DNA from: Sphingomonas sp.
Lineage (GTDB): Bacteria; Pseudomonadota; Alphaproteobacteria; Sphingomonadales; Sphingomonadaceae
DNA length: 38,865 bases
Direction: 5' to 3'
Assembly (NCBI GenBank): GCA_017304655.1
Contig: JAFKLY010000009.1
Coordinates: 181,136-220,000, forward strand
Positions within the stretch are counted from its first letter, which is position 1. Every line of letters begins with the position of its first letter. A program made the translations under genes and the position numbers. This document shows, piece by piece, positions 1-7,941 of the stretch. The notes beneath the pieces were generated by a model. The model made no database searches. It worked only from the letters and a program-made list of their open reading frames with translations, and had not been told where the DNA came from.

Positions 1-568
1 GGCTGCCCAGGCCCAGCGCATCGGCATGGCCTTCGGCCAGATCGACGCGGCGCTCGAGCATCTCGAAGCGGGAGAAGGCGTCCTGCACCCGCTCGCCATT
101 GTACATCTCGCGGGCACGCATGCGCGTCTGGGCGCTTTCCATGCGGGTCACCAGACTGTTCTGGCGGGCACGCGCCTCGCGCAGCTTGGCCTGCAGCTTG
201 GCGATATCCTCTTCGGACGCGCGCAGCGCATCGTCGAGAACGCCGATCTGGCCCTTGAGCTGATCGGCCATTTCGGCAGCCTTCTGGCGCTCGACGAGTG
301 CGGCCTTGGCGAGGTCCTCGCGGTCCTTGGAAAGGGCCAGCTCCGCCTTCTCGCGCCAGCTGTCCTGCAGCGCATCGAGCTTGGCGATATGGCGGCGCAT
401 TTCCTTCTGGTCGGCAATGGTGCGGGCGGCAGACGCGCGAACCTCGACCAGCGTCTCCTCCATTTCGAGGATGATCATGCGGATCATCTTCGCCGGGTCT
501 TCCGCCCGATCGAGCAGATCGGTGACATTGGCGGCGATGATGTCGCGGGTGCGAGAAAAAATACCCAT
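1..568 (-). CDS. pspA: Phage shock protein A (PspA/IM30 family), C-terminus cut by window edge
   Basis: Reading the minus strand from the ATG at 568 gives an uninterrupted frame of 189 codons that runs off the window at base 1. It begins MGIFSRTRDIIAANVTDLLD and continues with EDPAKMIRMIILEMEETLVE, the hallmark start of PspA/IM30 proteins. The rest is heptad-rich coiled coil with many Lys, Glu, Ala and Arg. Known family role: PspA holds PspF inactive in the cytoplasm and, under membrane stress, oligomerises on the inner membrane to preserve the proton-motive force. A GGAG lies about 11 nt before the ATG. It is the second gene after the sigma-54 promoter at 888-903, behind a 58-aa membrane protein, and pspF is divergent, so the locus has the classical psp regulatory logic. 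PspA is normally about 220-230 aa, so roughly 30-40 residues are missing. Identity is clear from sequence; regulation is inferred. Confidence 0.93.
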   Translation of the reverse strand, partial: MGIFSRTRDIIAANVTDLLDRAEDPAKMIRMIILEMEETLVEVRASAARTIADQKEMRRHIAKLDALQDSWREKAELALSKDREDLAKAALVERQKAAEMADQLKGQIGVLDDALRASEEDIAKLQAKLREARARQNSLVTRMESAQTRMRAREMYNGERVQDAFSRFEMLERRVDLAEGHADALGLGS

Positions 569-600
569 CAGTCCATTACTCCAATCCGAAAGCGCAAATT

Positions 601-632
601 GCCGGGGCGGGTGAGGGGCTTCCCGCCCCGGC
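601..632 (-). repeat. Perfect 11-bp stem-loop between the small ORF and pspA
   Basis: Bases 601-611 (GCCGGGGCGGG) are exactly complementary to 622-632, with a 10-nt loop. On the minus strand the hairpin starts 14 nt after the stop of the 58-aa ORF and ends about 32 nt before the pspA start. No U-tract follows, so it is not a standard intrinsic terminator. It may stabilise or attenuate the transcript and set the ratio of the small protein to PspA (inference). Confidence 0.6.
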
Positions 633-646
633 TACCAGGCAAGCCG

Positions 647-823
647 TCATGCAAGGGAATTTGCCGACTTGCCCGAGAGATTTGCAAGCCCCGTGTTCGC
701 TGCGCCCGAATTCGGACCGCTGACGGCGGGACCCACCGCGCCCAGCACCGTCACGGCGCTGAAAACAACGGTGAGCAGGGCGACCATCGCCCGGCTGCTA
801 AGAGTGTTGATATCGTTCGTCAT
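647..823 (-). CDS. Small single-pass membrane protein, first gene of the psp operon (58 aa)
   Basis: The minus strand carries ATG at 823 with AGGAAGTGAG just upstream as a good ribosome-binding site, and a 59-codon frame ending TGA at 647. The product starts MTNDINTLSSRAM, then has a hydrophobic stretch at about residues 13-32 (VALLTVVFSAVTVLGAV), and a Gly/Asn/Ser/Ala-rich tail ending NSLA. It could be a single transmembrane segment or an uncleaved signal anchor. The start lies about 54 nt downstream of the transcription start predicted by the sigma-54 promoter at 888-903, so it would be the leading gene of the pspA transcript. I do not recognise the family; it is not PspB, PspC or PspD by sequence. 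A role in membrane-stress sensing or PspA recruitment is only suggested by position. Confidence 0.7.
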   Translation of the reverse strand: MTNDINTLSSRAMVALLTVVFSAVTVLGAVGPAVSGPNSGAANTGLANLSGKSANSLA

Positions 824-887
824 GTCTCACTTCCTGATCTGAATTTGGCCTTCAAAGCCCGCCTTTGTGGCGGATTGCCCAAACATC

Positions 888-903
888 TGCATGGGGCGTG
901 CCA
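888..903 (-). promoter_or_regulatory. Sigma-54 (-24/-12) promoter of the psp operon
   Basis: On the minus strand the sequence TGGCACGCCCCATGCA matches the sigma-54 consensus TGGCACG-N4-TTGCW at every fixed position except one (A for the first T of the -12 element). GG and GC have the required spacing. Transcription would start near 877, about 54 nt before the small ORF. The divergent neighbour is the sigma-54 activator PspF, and 904-1003 leaves room for PspF and IHF sites. That stretch is AT-rich and contains a repeated AATTTC element near 903-928. Confidence 0.85.
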
Positions 904-1003
904 ATTTCAGAAATTGGCGAATTTCAGCCATTTTTCCTCTGGAGCACTGACGTCGAGACGAATAATCCTTGCGAAGAGGTGGGAAATTTTCCTAATATTT
1001 GGC

Positions 1004-2062
1004 ATGGAGAAAGTGACGCATTTTGTCGGCCAGTCGCTGGCGTTTCTCGACGCCGTCGAGCAGGCGGGGCGCGCGGCCGATCTCATCCGGCCCGTGCTGG
1101 TTATCGGCGAGCGCGGTACCGGCAAGGAACTGATCGCCGAGCGCATCCATCGCCTCTCGCCGCGCTGGGATGGACCGCTGATCGTCATGAACTGCGCCGC
1201 CCTGCCCGAAACACTGATCGAGGCGGAGCTTTTCGGTCATGAGGCCGGCGCCTTCACCGGCGCGACTCGCGCCCGCGCCGGCCGGTTCGAGGAGGCCGAC
1301 GGCGGCACCCTGTTCCTCGACGAATTGGGCACCCTGTCGATGGCGGCGCAGGAGCGCCTGTTGCGCGCGGTCGAATATGGCGAGGTCACGCGGATCGGCA
1401 GCTCGCGGCCGCTCAATGTCGATGTCCGCATCGTGGCGGCCACGAACGAGCATCTGCCTGATGCGGTGGCGGCCGGCCGCTTCCGCGCCGACCTGCTCGA
1501 TCGTTTGTCCTTCGAGGTCATAACGCTGCCGCCGCTGCGCGGACGCGAAGGCGATGTCGAAGTGCTGGTCGAGCATTTCGGCCGCCGTATGGCGACCGAA
1601 TGTCGCTGGTCCGGCTGGCCCGGATTCACGCCTGCCGCCATGGCGCAGCTCGTCGGTTATCGCTGGCCGGGCAATGTGCGCGAGCTGCGCAATGTCGTGG
1701 AACGCGCCGTCTATCGCTGGGGCCTGCCGGACGAGCCGATCGATGCCATCCAGCTCGATCCCTTCGCCTCACCCTGGCAACCCGCCCCCATGCCAACCGC
1801 CACGAAACCGGCGAGGCCCACTGATGACATGGCGACCGAGCCGGTCGCCGCCCCCATTGCCAAAGACGAACCGCGTGACGGGCACCTGACCATCGCCCTG
1901 GATGACGTGTGCGATTTCCGGTCCGCCGTCGATGCGCATGAGGCGGCGATCCTGCGCCGCGCCCTGGAGCGCAATCGCTTCAACCAGCGGGCAACGGCCA
2001 AGGCGCTCGGCCTCTCTTACGACCAGCTCCGTCATTGCCTGCGCAAACACGGACTGCTCTGA
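1004..2062 (+). CDS. pspF: Psp operon transcriptional activator PspF (sigma-54 AAA+ activator)
   Basis: A 352-aa bacterial enhancer-binding protein that begins directly with the AAA+ domain and lacks an N-terminal receiver, as in PspF. Visible motifs: Walker A GERGTGKE (35-42), the sigma-54 contact loop GAFTGA (82-87), Walker B GTLFLDE (101-107), an arginine-finger region RADLLDRLSF, and a Fis-type helix-turn-helix at the C-terminus (about 328-352, ATAKALGLSYDQLRHCLRKH). Between them is a Pro/Ala-rich linker of about 50 residues. The frame is open far upstream to base 26, but that part lies antisense to pspA, so I chose ATG 1004, which opens MEKVTHFVGQS like known PspF proteins. It is divergent from the small ORF-pspA operon and should activate the promoter at 888-903. 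In known systems PspF is held inactive by PspA. Confidence 0.92.
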   Translation: MEKVTHFVGQSLAFLDAVEQAGRAADLIRPVLVIGERGTGKELIAERIHRLSPRWDGPLIVMNCAALPETLIEAELFGHEAGAFTGATRARAGRFEEADGGTLFLDELGTLSMAAQERLLRAVEYGEVTRIGSSRPLNVDVRIVAATNEHLPDAVAAGRFRADLLDRLSFEVITLPPLRGREGDVEVLVEHFGRRMATECRWSGWPGFTPAAMAQLVGYRWPGNVRELRNVVERAVYRWGLPDEPIDAIQLDPFASPWQPAPMPTATKPARPTDDMATEPVAAPIAKDEPRDGHLTIALDDVCDFRSAVDAHEAAILRRALERNRFNQRATAKALGLSYDQLRHCLRKHGLL

Positions 2063-2066
2063 CCAG

Positions 2067-2100
2067 CGGCACCCGCGCGCTGATTGCCCCGCGGGTGCCG
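2067..2100. terminator. GC-rich hairpin between convergent pspF and the next gene
   Basis: An 11-bp perfect inverted repeat (2067-2077 CGGCACCCGCG with 2090-2100) lies 4 nt after the pspF stop and 7 nt before the stop of the convergent minus-strand gene. No T-tract follows on either strand. Position suggests a shared transcription end, but the intrinsic signal is incomplete. Confidence 0.5.
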
Positions 2101-2107
2101 AACGGGT

Positions 2108-2671
2108 TCAACCGCCGTTGAAGTTCACCATGCAATAAAGCATCGCGATGGACAGCAGCGTATTGGTGCGGCTGAAGATCATCGCCCGCGTCGCAGCGCT
2201 CGCCTTGGTCGCATCGTCCGCTTCCACGATCCCCAGCGCCTTCTTCTGCGCCGGCCAGATTACGAACCACACATTGAACGCCATGATCAGCGCCAGCCAC
2301 ATGCCGATGCCGATGAGCAGATAGGGCCGCTCCAGCATTAGTGCCTGAACAAGATAGCCGGCGAGATGCGCGACGATCAGGCCGGTGAGCACAGTCAGCG
2401 CCGCGCCCCAGCGGAAGAAGAACAGTGCCGACGGGGCAATAAACTTGGAAACGCCCGGTTTCAGCTCAGCTGGGACTTTCGGCATGGTCGGGATCTGCAC
2501 GAAATTGAAGTAATAGAGCAGACCGATCCAGAGGATGCCAAAGAATGCATGCAGCCAGCGGAACGTCGCCTGCATGAAGTCGCCATTGGGTCCAACGCCA
2601 TAAATCACCGCGATCGCGAGCAGCAGCCCGACGAGCAGCACAAGATGCAGATTGCCGAAGAATTTCGCCAT
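2108..2671 (-). CDS. Integral membrane protein resembling urate oxidase N-terminal (PuuD-like) domain
   Basis: A 187-aa polytopic protein with about four to five hydrophobic helices (roughly 7-27, 38-58, 84-107, 117-135, 165-184). The helix-2 motif RWLHAFFGILWIGLLYYFNF, with its His and WIG, resembles the membrane domain at the N-terminus of cytochrome-c-linked urate oxidases (Urate_ox_N). No C-terminal cytochrome domain or CXXCH is present, so it cannot be a complete PuuD urate hydroxylase. I regard it as a stand-alone member of that membrane family with unknown substrate. Two ATGs are adjacent (2674 and 2671); the GGGGGAG fits the second better. It is monocistronic here, convergent with pspF, with no purine-catabolism genes nearby. 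Confidence 0.75.
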   Translation of the reverse strand: MAKFFGNLHLVLLVGLLLAIAVIYGVGPNGDFMQATFRWLHAFFGILWIGLLYYFNFVQIPTMPKVPAELKPGVSKFIAPSALFFFRWGAALTVLTGLIVAHLAGYLVQALMLERPYLLIGIGMWLALIMAFNVWFVIWPAQKKALGIVEADDATKASAATRAMIFSRTNTLLSIAMLYCMVNFNGG

Positions 2672-2927
2672 CATGCTCCCCCATTGTCATTTTTGCGGGG
2701 CGTGCCGAGGGCCACCCCTCTCCTAAAGCCGGACAGTCCCGGCCAGCCGCAAGGCTAAGCCAAAGGCCCGGCAATGTCATATCAATTTTATATTGTTGGA
2801 TGATCGGCAGAGATCACTGGAATCTCGTCGTCGCCCGCGCCATTGCGCAGCCGCTAAAAGAACGAATCGCGCGCTCGCGCGTTTCAGCCTCAACAAAGAC
2901 GATAACCACAGCATCAGGAGCTCACCC

Positions 2928-3539
2928 ATGGCGTTCATTCTGCCCGACCTTCCCTATGCCAAGACAGCGTTCGGCGACGACCTGTCGGCCGAGACGTTCG
3001 ACTATCACCATGGCAAGCATCACAATGCCTATGTGGTGAAGGCCAACGAGCTGGTCGCCGCCGACGAGAGCCTGCAGGGCAAGTCGCTGGTCGAGCTGAT
3101 CAAGAGCTCCAAGGGCGGCCTGTTCAACCAGGTCGGCCAGATCTGGAACCACAGCTTCTACTGGCTCGGCCTCTCGCCTGAGCAGCAGGAGCCGACCGGC
3201 AAGCTCGCCGACCTCATCACCGAAGGCTTCGGCTCGACGGATGCGCTGATCGAGAAGCTCAAGGCTGAGGCCGTTGGTCACTTCGCCAGCGGCTGGGTCG
3301 CGCTCAACCTCAAGGACGGCAAGCTGGAAGTCACCAGCTATCATGACGCGGACACGCCGGTTGCCCATGGCGCGACGCCGCTGTTCATCCTCGATGTGTG
3401 GGAGCACGCCTATTACATCGATTATCGCAACGCGCGCCCGAGCTATGCCGACACGCTGCTCAAGAAGCATGTGAACTGGGCCTTCGTCGCCGAGAATCTG
3501 GACGGTAACGGCGTCGCCCGCGCGGACCAGCAGGGCTGA
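2928..3539 (+). CDS. sodB: Superoxide dismutase, iron type
   Basis: A 203-aa Fe/Mn superoxide dismutase of normal length for a cytoplasmic enzyme. The metal ligands are readable: His27 (FDYHHGKHHNAY), His75 (IWNHSFYW), and Asp156 and His160 in DVWEH. Gln71, just before IWNH, is the active-site glutamine position typical of the iron form, so I call SodB rather than SodA. No signal peptide. It removes superoxide in the cytoplasm. The start ATG 2928 gives MAFILPDLPY, the usual family beginning, and is preceded by CAGGAG; the open frame extends upstream to 2793 without support. An intrinsic terminator follows at 3566-3594. Confidence 0.95.
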   Translation: MAFILPDLPYAKTAFGDDLSAETFDYHHGKHHNAYVVKANELVAADESLQGKSLVELIKSSKGGLFNQVGQIWNHSFYWLGLSPEQQEPTGKLADLITEGFGSTDALIEKLKAEAVGHFASGWVALNLKDGKLEVTSYHDADTPVAHGATPLFILDVWEHAYYIDYRNARPSYADTLLKKHVNWAFVAENLDGNGVARADQQG

Positions 3540-3565
3540 GGCCCGGCACCGAGACGATACTGATG

Positions 3566-3594
3566 AGGGGCCGGCGCGATCCGGCCCCTTTTTT
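3566..3594 (+). terminator. Intrinsic terminator of sodB
   Basis: AGGGGCCGG (3566-3574) pairs with CCGGCCCCT (3581-3589) around a 6-nt loop, followed by a run of six T. It ends sodB and lies a few bases before the stop of the convergent universal stress gene. Confidence 0.9.
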
Positions 3595-3597
3595 GCG

Positions 3598-4056
3598 TCA
3601 GCTCAGGCGCTCGATGTCCTCGCGGCTGAGCGATCCGGGAATGATCATGACTGGGCAGGGCAACGTGCCAGCGTCATGCCCGGCGAAATGGGTGACCAGC
3701 GGACCCGGCGCGCCCTTGGGCGCCGCCCCGAGGACCAGCGCCGCGACCGATTCGCCGGCGCCCAGCATTTCCTTGACCGAAGCGACGGGATCGCCGCTCT
3801 TCACGGTAATCGCCGGCTGGATGCCCGCTTCCGCCATCAGTGTGCCAGCCGCGCCCATGGCAAGCGCCTCGGCCCGGCCGCGCGCCTCCTCCTCCATGGT
3901 TGCCTGCACCGCGCCCCATTGCACAAAGCCGGTCTGAGGCACGATCGCGAGCATGTGGACGCCACCGCCGGTCTTGGCGGCACGACGCGCGGCGAACAGC
4001 AGAGCGGATTCCGCCTCGCTGCTCTCATCCACGACGACCAGATATGTCCGCACCAT
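3598..4056 (-). CDS. Universal stress protein (UspA family)
   Basis: A 152-aa single-domain protein starting MVRTYLVVVDESSEAESALL, the first beta strand and loop of the Usp fold. LAIVPQTGF, a long helix rich in Glu, Arg and Ala, SGDPVASV, and ALVLGAAP near residue 115 follow. The ATP-binding motif (G-2X-G-9X-G-S/T) is only loosely present, as GAAPKGAPGPLVTHFAGHDA, so nucleotide binding is uncertain. The frame is open upstream past 5400, but that lies antisense to pdhC; ATG 4056 gives the family start. It is divergent from pdhC across 171 bp. The function is general stress tolerance and the exact role unknown. Confidence 0.85.
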   Translation of the reverse strand: MVRTYLVVVDESSEAESALLFAARRAAKTGGGVHMLAIVPQTGFVQWGAVQATMEEEARGRAEALAMGAAGTLMAEAGIQPAITVKSGDPVASVKEMLGAGESVAALVLGAAPKGAPGPLVTHFAGHDAGTLPCPVMIIPGSLSREDIERLS

Positions 4057-4227
4057 GGCCGCGCCCTCCCATGTTCCGCCCGGTCCCGGGCGTCCAAAGC
4101 TTGTCGAAACGTGACATAAGTGGGCGAATTTCGCGCCGGATACAAGCGACGGCCTTGACCCGGAAAGGCAAAGCGTGAAGGTGGCGGGCGATTGTCCAAC
4201 CGACAGAAACAGGAAAGCCTGGCCACC

Positions 4228-5532
4228 ATGGCGATCAACATCCAGATGCCCGCCCTCTCGCCCACCATGGAAGAAGGCACGCTGGCCAAATGGCTGGTGA
4301 AGGAAGGAGACACGGTAAAATCCGGTGATCTCCTCGCTGAAATCGAGACGGACAAGGCCACGATGGAGTTCGAGGCGGTCGATGAGGGCATCATCGGCAA
4401 GATCGTGATCCCCGAGGGCACGGACAATGTGAAGGTGGGCGAAGTGATCGCCGTGCTGATCGAGGAAGGCGAATCGGTCCCCGCCGCCGGCGCGAGCGCC
4501 GCCGCGCCCAAGGCCGAAGCGGCGCCCGCGCCCCGGCCCGAGCCGGAAGTCACCAAGGCTGCCGCCGCAACGCCCGCCCCTGTCGTCGCTTCCGCCGCAC
4601 CGGCGGCTGCTGGCGACCGCGTCAAGGCCAGCCCGCTCGCGCGCCGCATCGCAGCGCAAGCCGGCGTCGAACTGGGCGCCGTCACCGGCACCGGCCCCGG
4701 CGGCCGTATCGTCAAGGCTGATATCGAAGGCTTCAAGCCCGGCTCGGTCATGGCCGAGAAGGCACCCGCCGCTGCTCCTGCTGCTGCCCCCGCGCCGACC
4801 GCAGCCCCCGCGCCTGCACCCGTCCATGCGCAGGATTTCGGCATTCCGCATGAGGTCGAGAAGCTCTCGAACATGCGCAAGACGATCGCCCGCCGCCTCA
4901 CCGAATCGAAGCAGCAGGTTCCGCACATCTACCTCACGGTGGACATCCGCCTCGACGCGCTGCTCAAGCTGCGTGGCGAGCTGAACGCCGCGCTGTCCTC
5001 GACCGGTGTGAAGCTGTCGGTCAACGACATGCTGATCAAGGCGCTGGCCAAGGCGCTGATCGCCTGCCCAAAGGTGAACGTCCAGTTCGCCGGCGACCAG
5101 CTGCTCAAGTTCAAGCGCGCCGATGTCTCGGTCGCCGTGTCGATCCCCGCCGGGCTGATCACGCCGATCATCACCGATGCCGGCTCCAAGTCGATAAGCG
5201 CCATCTCGACCGTGATGAAGGACCTCGCCGCCCGCGCCAAGGACGGCAAGCTGAAGCCCGAGGAGTTCACCGGCGGCACCGCCAGCCTCTCCAACATGGG
5301 CATGATGGGCATCAAGCAGTTCGAGGCGGTCATCAATCCGCCACAGGCGATGATCATGGCGATCGGCGCTGGCGAACAGCGCCCTTATGTGATCGACGGC
5401 GCGCTCGGCATTGCCACCGTGATGTCCGCGACCGGCAGCTTCGATCACCGCGCAGTCGACGGCGCGGACGGCGCGGAGCTGATGAAGGTCTTCAAGGAGC
5501 TGGTGGAGGCACCGCTGGGCCTAGTGGCCTGA
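4228..5532 (+). CDS. pdhC: Pyruvate dehydrogenase complex E2, dihydrolipoamide acetyltransferase
   Basis: A 434-aa protein with the full E2 layout. One N-terminal lipoyl domain carries the modified lysine in [12 protein letters not shown] (Lys43). Then come an Ala/Pro-rich linker (about 88-128), a peripheral-subunit-binding domain (about 131-168, [14 protein letters not shown] and [11 protein letters not shown]), a second Ala/Pro linker (about 178-200), and the catalytic acetyltransferase domain with the active-site HRAVDG (His407). It transfers acetyl from lipoyl to CoA. The opening [19 protein letters not shown] is typical of alphaproteobacterial PDH E2 rather than 2-oxoglutarate E2. A TTG at 4192 is also in frame, but ATG 4228 starts exactly at the lipoyl domain. 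The E1 genes are not adjacent; E3 follows three genes downstream. Confidence 0.95.
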   Translation: MAINIQMPALSPTMEEGTLAKWLVKEGDTVKSGDLLAEIETDKATMEFEAVDEGIIGKIVIPEGTDNVKVGEVIAVLIEEGESVPAAGASAAAPKAEAAPAPRPEPEVTKAAAATPAPVVASAAPAAAGDRVKASPLARRIAAQAGVELGAVTGTGPGGRIVKADIEGFKPGSVMAEKAPAAAPAAAPAPTAAPAPAPVHAQDFGIPHEVEKLSNMRKTIARRLTESKQQVPHIYLTVDIRLDALLKLRGELNAALSSTGVKLSVNDMLIKALAKALIACPKVNVQFAGDQLLKFKRADVSVAVSIPAGLITPIITDAGSKSISAISTVMKDLAARAKDGKLKPEEFTGGTASLSNMGMMGIKQFEAVINPPQAMIMAIGAGEQRPYVIDGALGIATVMSATGSFDHRAVDGADGAELMKVFKELVEAPLGLVA

Positions 5533-5539
5533 GGGCGCT

Positions 5540-5944
5540 ATGTCCGTCGAGGACACACCTCTCCCAACCGGCCAGCCCGCCGTGCGTGTCACCACCATGC
5601 CGGCGGACGCCAATCCTTATGGCGACATTTTCGGTGGCTGGCTGCTGGCGCAGATGGACATGGCGGCCGGCCTCGCTGCCGCGCGCCGCGCGCGCGGGCG
5701 GGCTGTCACCATTGCCGTGGAGGGCATGAAGTTCCATCGCCCGGTGTTCGTGGGCGATGAAGTGTCGGTCTATGCCGATCTGATCAAGGTCGGCACCACC
5801 TCCATGACCGTGGCCGTCGAGGCTTGGCGGCGCGCGCGCCACAGCGAGGAATGCTACAAGGTGACGGAAGCGAAATTCGTTTTCGTCGCCATCGACGAAG
5901 CACGCCAGCCGCGCCGGGTTCCGCCGGTGGAGCAGGCACAGTGA
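5540..5944 (+). CDS. Acyl-CoA thioesterase, YciA/hotdog family
   Basis: A 134-aa single hotdog-fold protein. NPYGDIFGGWLLAQMDMAAG holds the GDxFGGW segment and catalytic Asp typical of YciA-like acyl-CoA thioesterases. The core strand is VEGMKFHRPVFVGDEVSVYA, and KVTEAKFVFVAID is the last strand. It should hydrolyse acyl-CoAs to free acid and CoA in the cytoplasm. It starts 7 nt after pdhC, and its stop overlaps the next gene's start by 4 nt (GTGA). Co-transcription with E2/E3 suggests control of acetyl- or acyl-CoA pools (inference). Confidence 0.85.
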   Translation: MSVEDTPLPTGQPAVRVTTMPADANPYGDIFGGWLLAQMDMAAGLAAARRARGRAVTIAVEGMKFHRPVFVGDEVSVYADLIKVGTTSMTVAVEAWRRARHSEECYKVTEAKFVFVAIDEARQPRRVPPVEQAQ

Positions 5945-6450
5945 AGGCGTTCGTTCCGCTATTGATCCTCGCGCTGGTGGCGCTGGCCGGCCTGGCCGCC
6001 TTGCTGACACTGCGCAACCGCGCGAAGCCGGACGTCGCCGCATCGGCCAATAACGCCGCCGCACCCCTTGACCCGACCGAGCAGGCGCCGCCCCAATCGC
6101 CCCCTGCCGTCCCGCCCGTTGCCGTGCGGATCGGCGGTCAGGCCGATCTGGATGCCTGCGCGAGCACGGGACGGGTCGTCGGCCTCAAGCCGGAAGGCGA
6201 CAATTTCCTCTCCGTCCGCGCGTCCCCGGATCTGCACGCTTTGGAGACCGACCGGCTCAAGGCTGGCGCCGACGTCTATCTGTGCGACGACACAAAGAAA
6301 GATGGCTGGGTAGGCGTTGTCTATCAGGCGGGCGGCACGCTTGGCGATGGATGCGGCGTCACTTCGCCGATCGCCAAAGAACAGGATTATGCGGGCACTT
6401 GCCGGTCCGGCTGGGTCTCGCGCCAATATGTCCAGCTCATGGCTGGCTGA
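5941..6450 (+). CDS. Membrane-anchored SH3-like domain protein, hypothetical
   Basis: A 169-aa protein with GTG start 5941, translationally coupled to the thioesterase through GTGA. Residues 4-23 (AFVPLLILALVALAGLAALL) form one transmembrane anchor. An Ala/Pro/Asn-rich linker follows, then a domain with DNFLSVRASPDLHALETDRL and DDTKKDGWVGVVYQ, resembling bacterial SH3 (SH3b) sequences. Four cysteines outside the membrane segment (in LDACAS, YLCDD, DGCGV and GTCRSGW) could form disulfides. It is probably an inner-membrane protein with a periplasmic SH3-like domain. Function unknown; its presence between E2 and E3 genes is odd and may be only positional. Confidence 0.75.
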   Translation: MKAFVPLLILALVALAGLAALLTLRNRAKPDVAASANNAAAPLDPTEQAPPQSPPAVPPVAVRIGGQADLDACASTGRVVGLKPEGDNFLSVRASPDLHALETDRLKAGADVYLCDDTKKDGWVGVVYQAGGTLGDGCGVTSPIAKEQDYAGTCRSGWVSRQYVQLMAG

Positions 6451-6472
6451 TTTCGACAGGGAATGATCTGCA

Positions 6473-7888
6473 ATGGCTGATACTTACGACGTCATCGTTC
6501 TTGGTTCCGGCCCCGGCGGCTATGTCGCGGCGATCCGCGCGGCGCAGCTTGGCCTCAAGACCGCCATCGTCGAGCGGGAATTGCTGGGCGGCATCTGCCT
6601 CAACTGGGGCTGCATCCCCACCAAGGCGCTGCTGCGCTCGGCAGAGATTTATCACTATATGCAGCACGCCAAGGATTATGGCCTCGCCGCAGAGAAGATC
6701 ACGGCGGACTTGGAAGCGGTGGTGAAGCGTTCGCGGGGCGTGGCCTCGCAGCTCAACAAAGGCGTCACCGGCCTCATGAAGAAGAACAAGATCACCGTGC
6801 ACATGGGGAGCGGTGTTCTGAAGTCGGCGAACACCCTCACCGTCACGGACAAGGACGGCAAGGCCAGCGAGATCAGCGCCAAACATATCATCGTCGCGAC
6901 CGGCGCGCGCGCGCGCGACCTGCCCTTCGCCCCGGCCGACGGCAAGCGGATCTGGACCTATCGCACCGCCATGACCCCGCCAGAAATGCCGACCAAGCTG
7001 CTCGTCATCGGCTCGGGCGCCATCGGCATCGAGTTCGCCAGCTTCTACAACGACATGGGCGCGGAGGTGACGGTCGTCGAGATGATGGACCGCATCGTGC
7101 CCGTGGAAGACGCGGACGTGTCCGTCTTCCTCGAGAAGGCGCTCAAGAAGCAGGGCATGAATATCCTCACCGGCGCCAAGCTGGATGAGCTCAAGGTGAC
7201 CGCCAGCGGCGTAAGTGCGAAGATCACCGCCAAGGACGGCAAGCCCGTCCCCGCCGACTACAGCCACTGCATCGTCGCAATTGGCATCGTGCCCAATACC
7301 GAAAGCATCGGTCTCGAAGCGATCGGCGTTGCCATGGAGCGCGGCCACATCAAGACCGACCCGATGTGCGCGACCAACGTGCCCGGCTTGTGGGCGATCG
7401 GCGACGTGACCGCGCCGCCCTGGCTCGCACACAAGGCCAGCCATGAGGGCGTCATCGCCGCCGAAGCGATCGCCAAGGCGCTCGGCAACAAGGATGCGCA
7501 CCCGCACGCCATGGACGCCCGCAACATCCCCGGCTGCACGTATTGCCACCCGCAGATCGCCAGCGTGGGCCTGACCGAAGCCAAGGCGAAAGAAGCGGGC
7601 TATGAAGTGAAGGTCGGCAACTTCCCCTTCATCGGCAATGGCAAGGCCATCGCGCTTGGCGAAGCGGAAGGCTTCATCAAGACGGTGTTCGACGCCAAGA
7701 CCGGCGAACTGCTTGGCGCGCATATGGTCGGCGCGGAAGTGACCGAGATGATCCAGGGTTACACCATCGGCAAGACCGCCGAGCTGGTGGAGCAGGACTT
7801 CATGAACACGGTCTTCCCGCACCCCACGATCAGCGAGGCAATGCACGAGAGCGTGCTGGCGGCCTATGGGCGCGTCCTGCACATTTAG
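6473..7888 (+). CDS. lpdA: Dihydrolipoyl dehydrogenase (E3)
   Basis: A 471-aa flavoprotein disulfide reductase of normal E3 length. Visible parts: the FAD-binding GSGPGGYVAAIRAAQLG (11-27), the redox disulfide in GGICLNWGCIPT (Cys42 and Cys47), the second dinucleotide fold VIGSGAIGIEFASFY for NAD, the ATNVPGLWAIGDVT flavin segment, and the C-terminal HPTISEAMHE (His450 with Glu455 as the catalytic dyad). It reoxidises dihydrolipoyl groups on E2 with NAD+. The ATG follows a GGGAATGA stretch. As the nearest 2-oxo-acid dehydrogenase gene is pdhC, it probably serves PDH, though one E3 can be shared among complexes. Confidence 0.95.
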   Translation: MADTYDVIVLGSGPGGYVAAIRAAQLGLKTAIVERELLGGICLNWGCIPTKALLRSAEIYHYMQHAKDYGLAAEKITADLEAVVKRSRGVASQLNKGVTGLMKKNKITVHMGSGVLKSANTLTVTDKDGKASEISAKHIIVATGARARDLPFAPADGKRIWTYRTAMTPPEMPTKLLVIGSGAIGIEFASFYNDMGAEVTVVEMMDRIVPVEDADVSVFLEKALKKQGMNILTGAKLDELKVTASGVSAKITAKDGKPVPADYSHCIVAIGIVPNTESIGLEAIGVAMERGHIKTDPMCATNVPGLWAIGDVTAPPWLAHKASHEGVIAAEAIAKALGNKDAHPHAMDARNIPGCTYCHPQIASVGLTEAKAKEAGYEVKVGNFPFIGNGKAIALGEAEGFIKTVFDAKTGELLGAHMVGAEVTEMIQGYTIGKTAELVEQDFMNTVFPHPTISEAMHESVLAAYGRVLHI

Positions 7889-7941
7889 GTCCGCGCCTGC
7901 GGCTGGCGCCGCGCTGGCACGCAACGTGCGCCGCACCTGAC

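Noticed and set aside
26..1003. N-terminal extension of the pspF frame giving a 678-aa protein
   Set aside because: It lies antisense to pspA, the small ORF and the sigma-54 promoter. The family start is at ATG 1004.
2108..2671. Full PuuD urate hydroxylase
   Set aside because: The cytochrome c domain and CXXCH are missing and no purine genes are near, so only the membrane-domain resemblance is claimed.
4057..5448. Extension of the universal stress gene to 616 aa
   Set aside because: It is antisense to pdhC; the Usp fold begins at ATG 4056.
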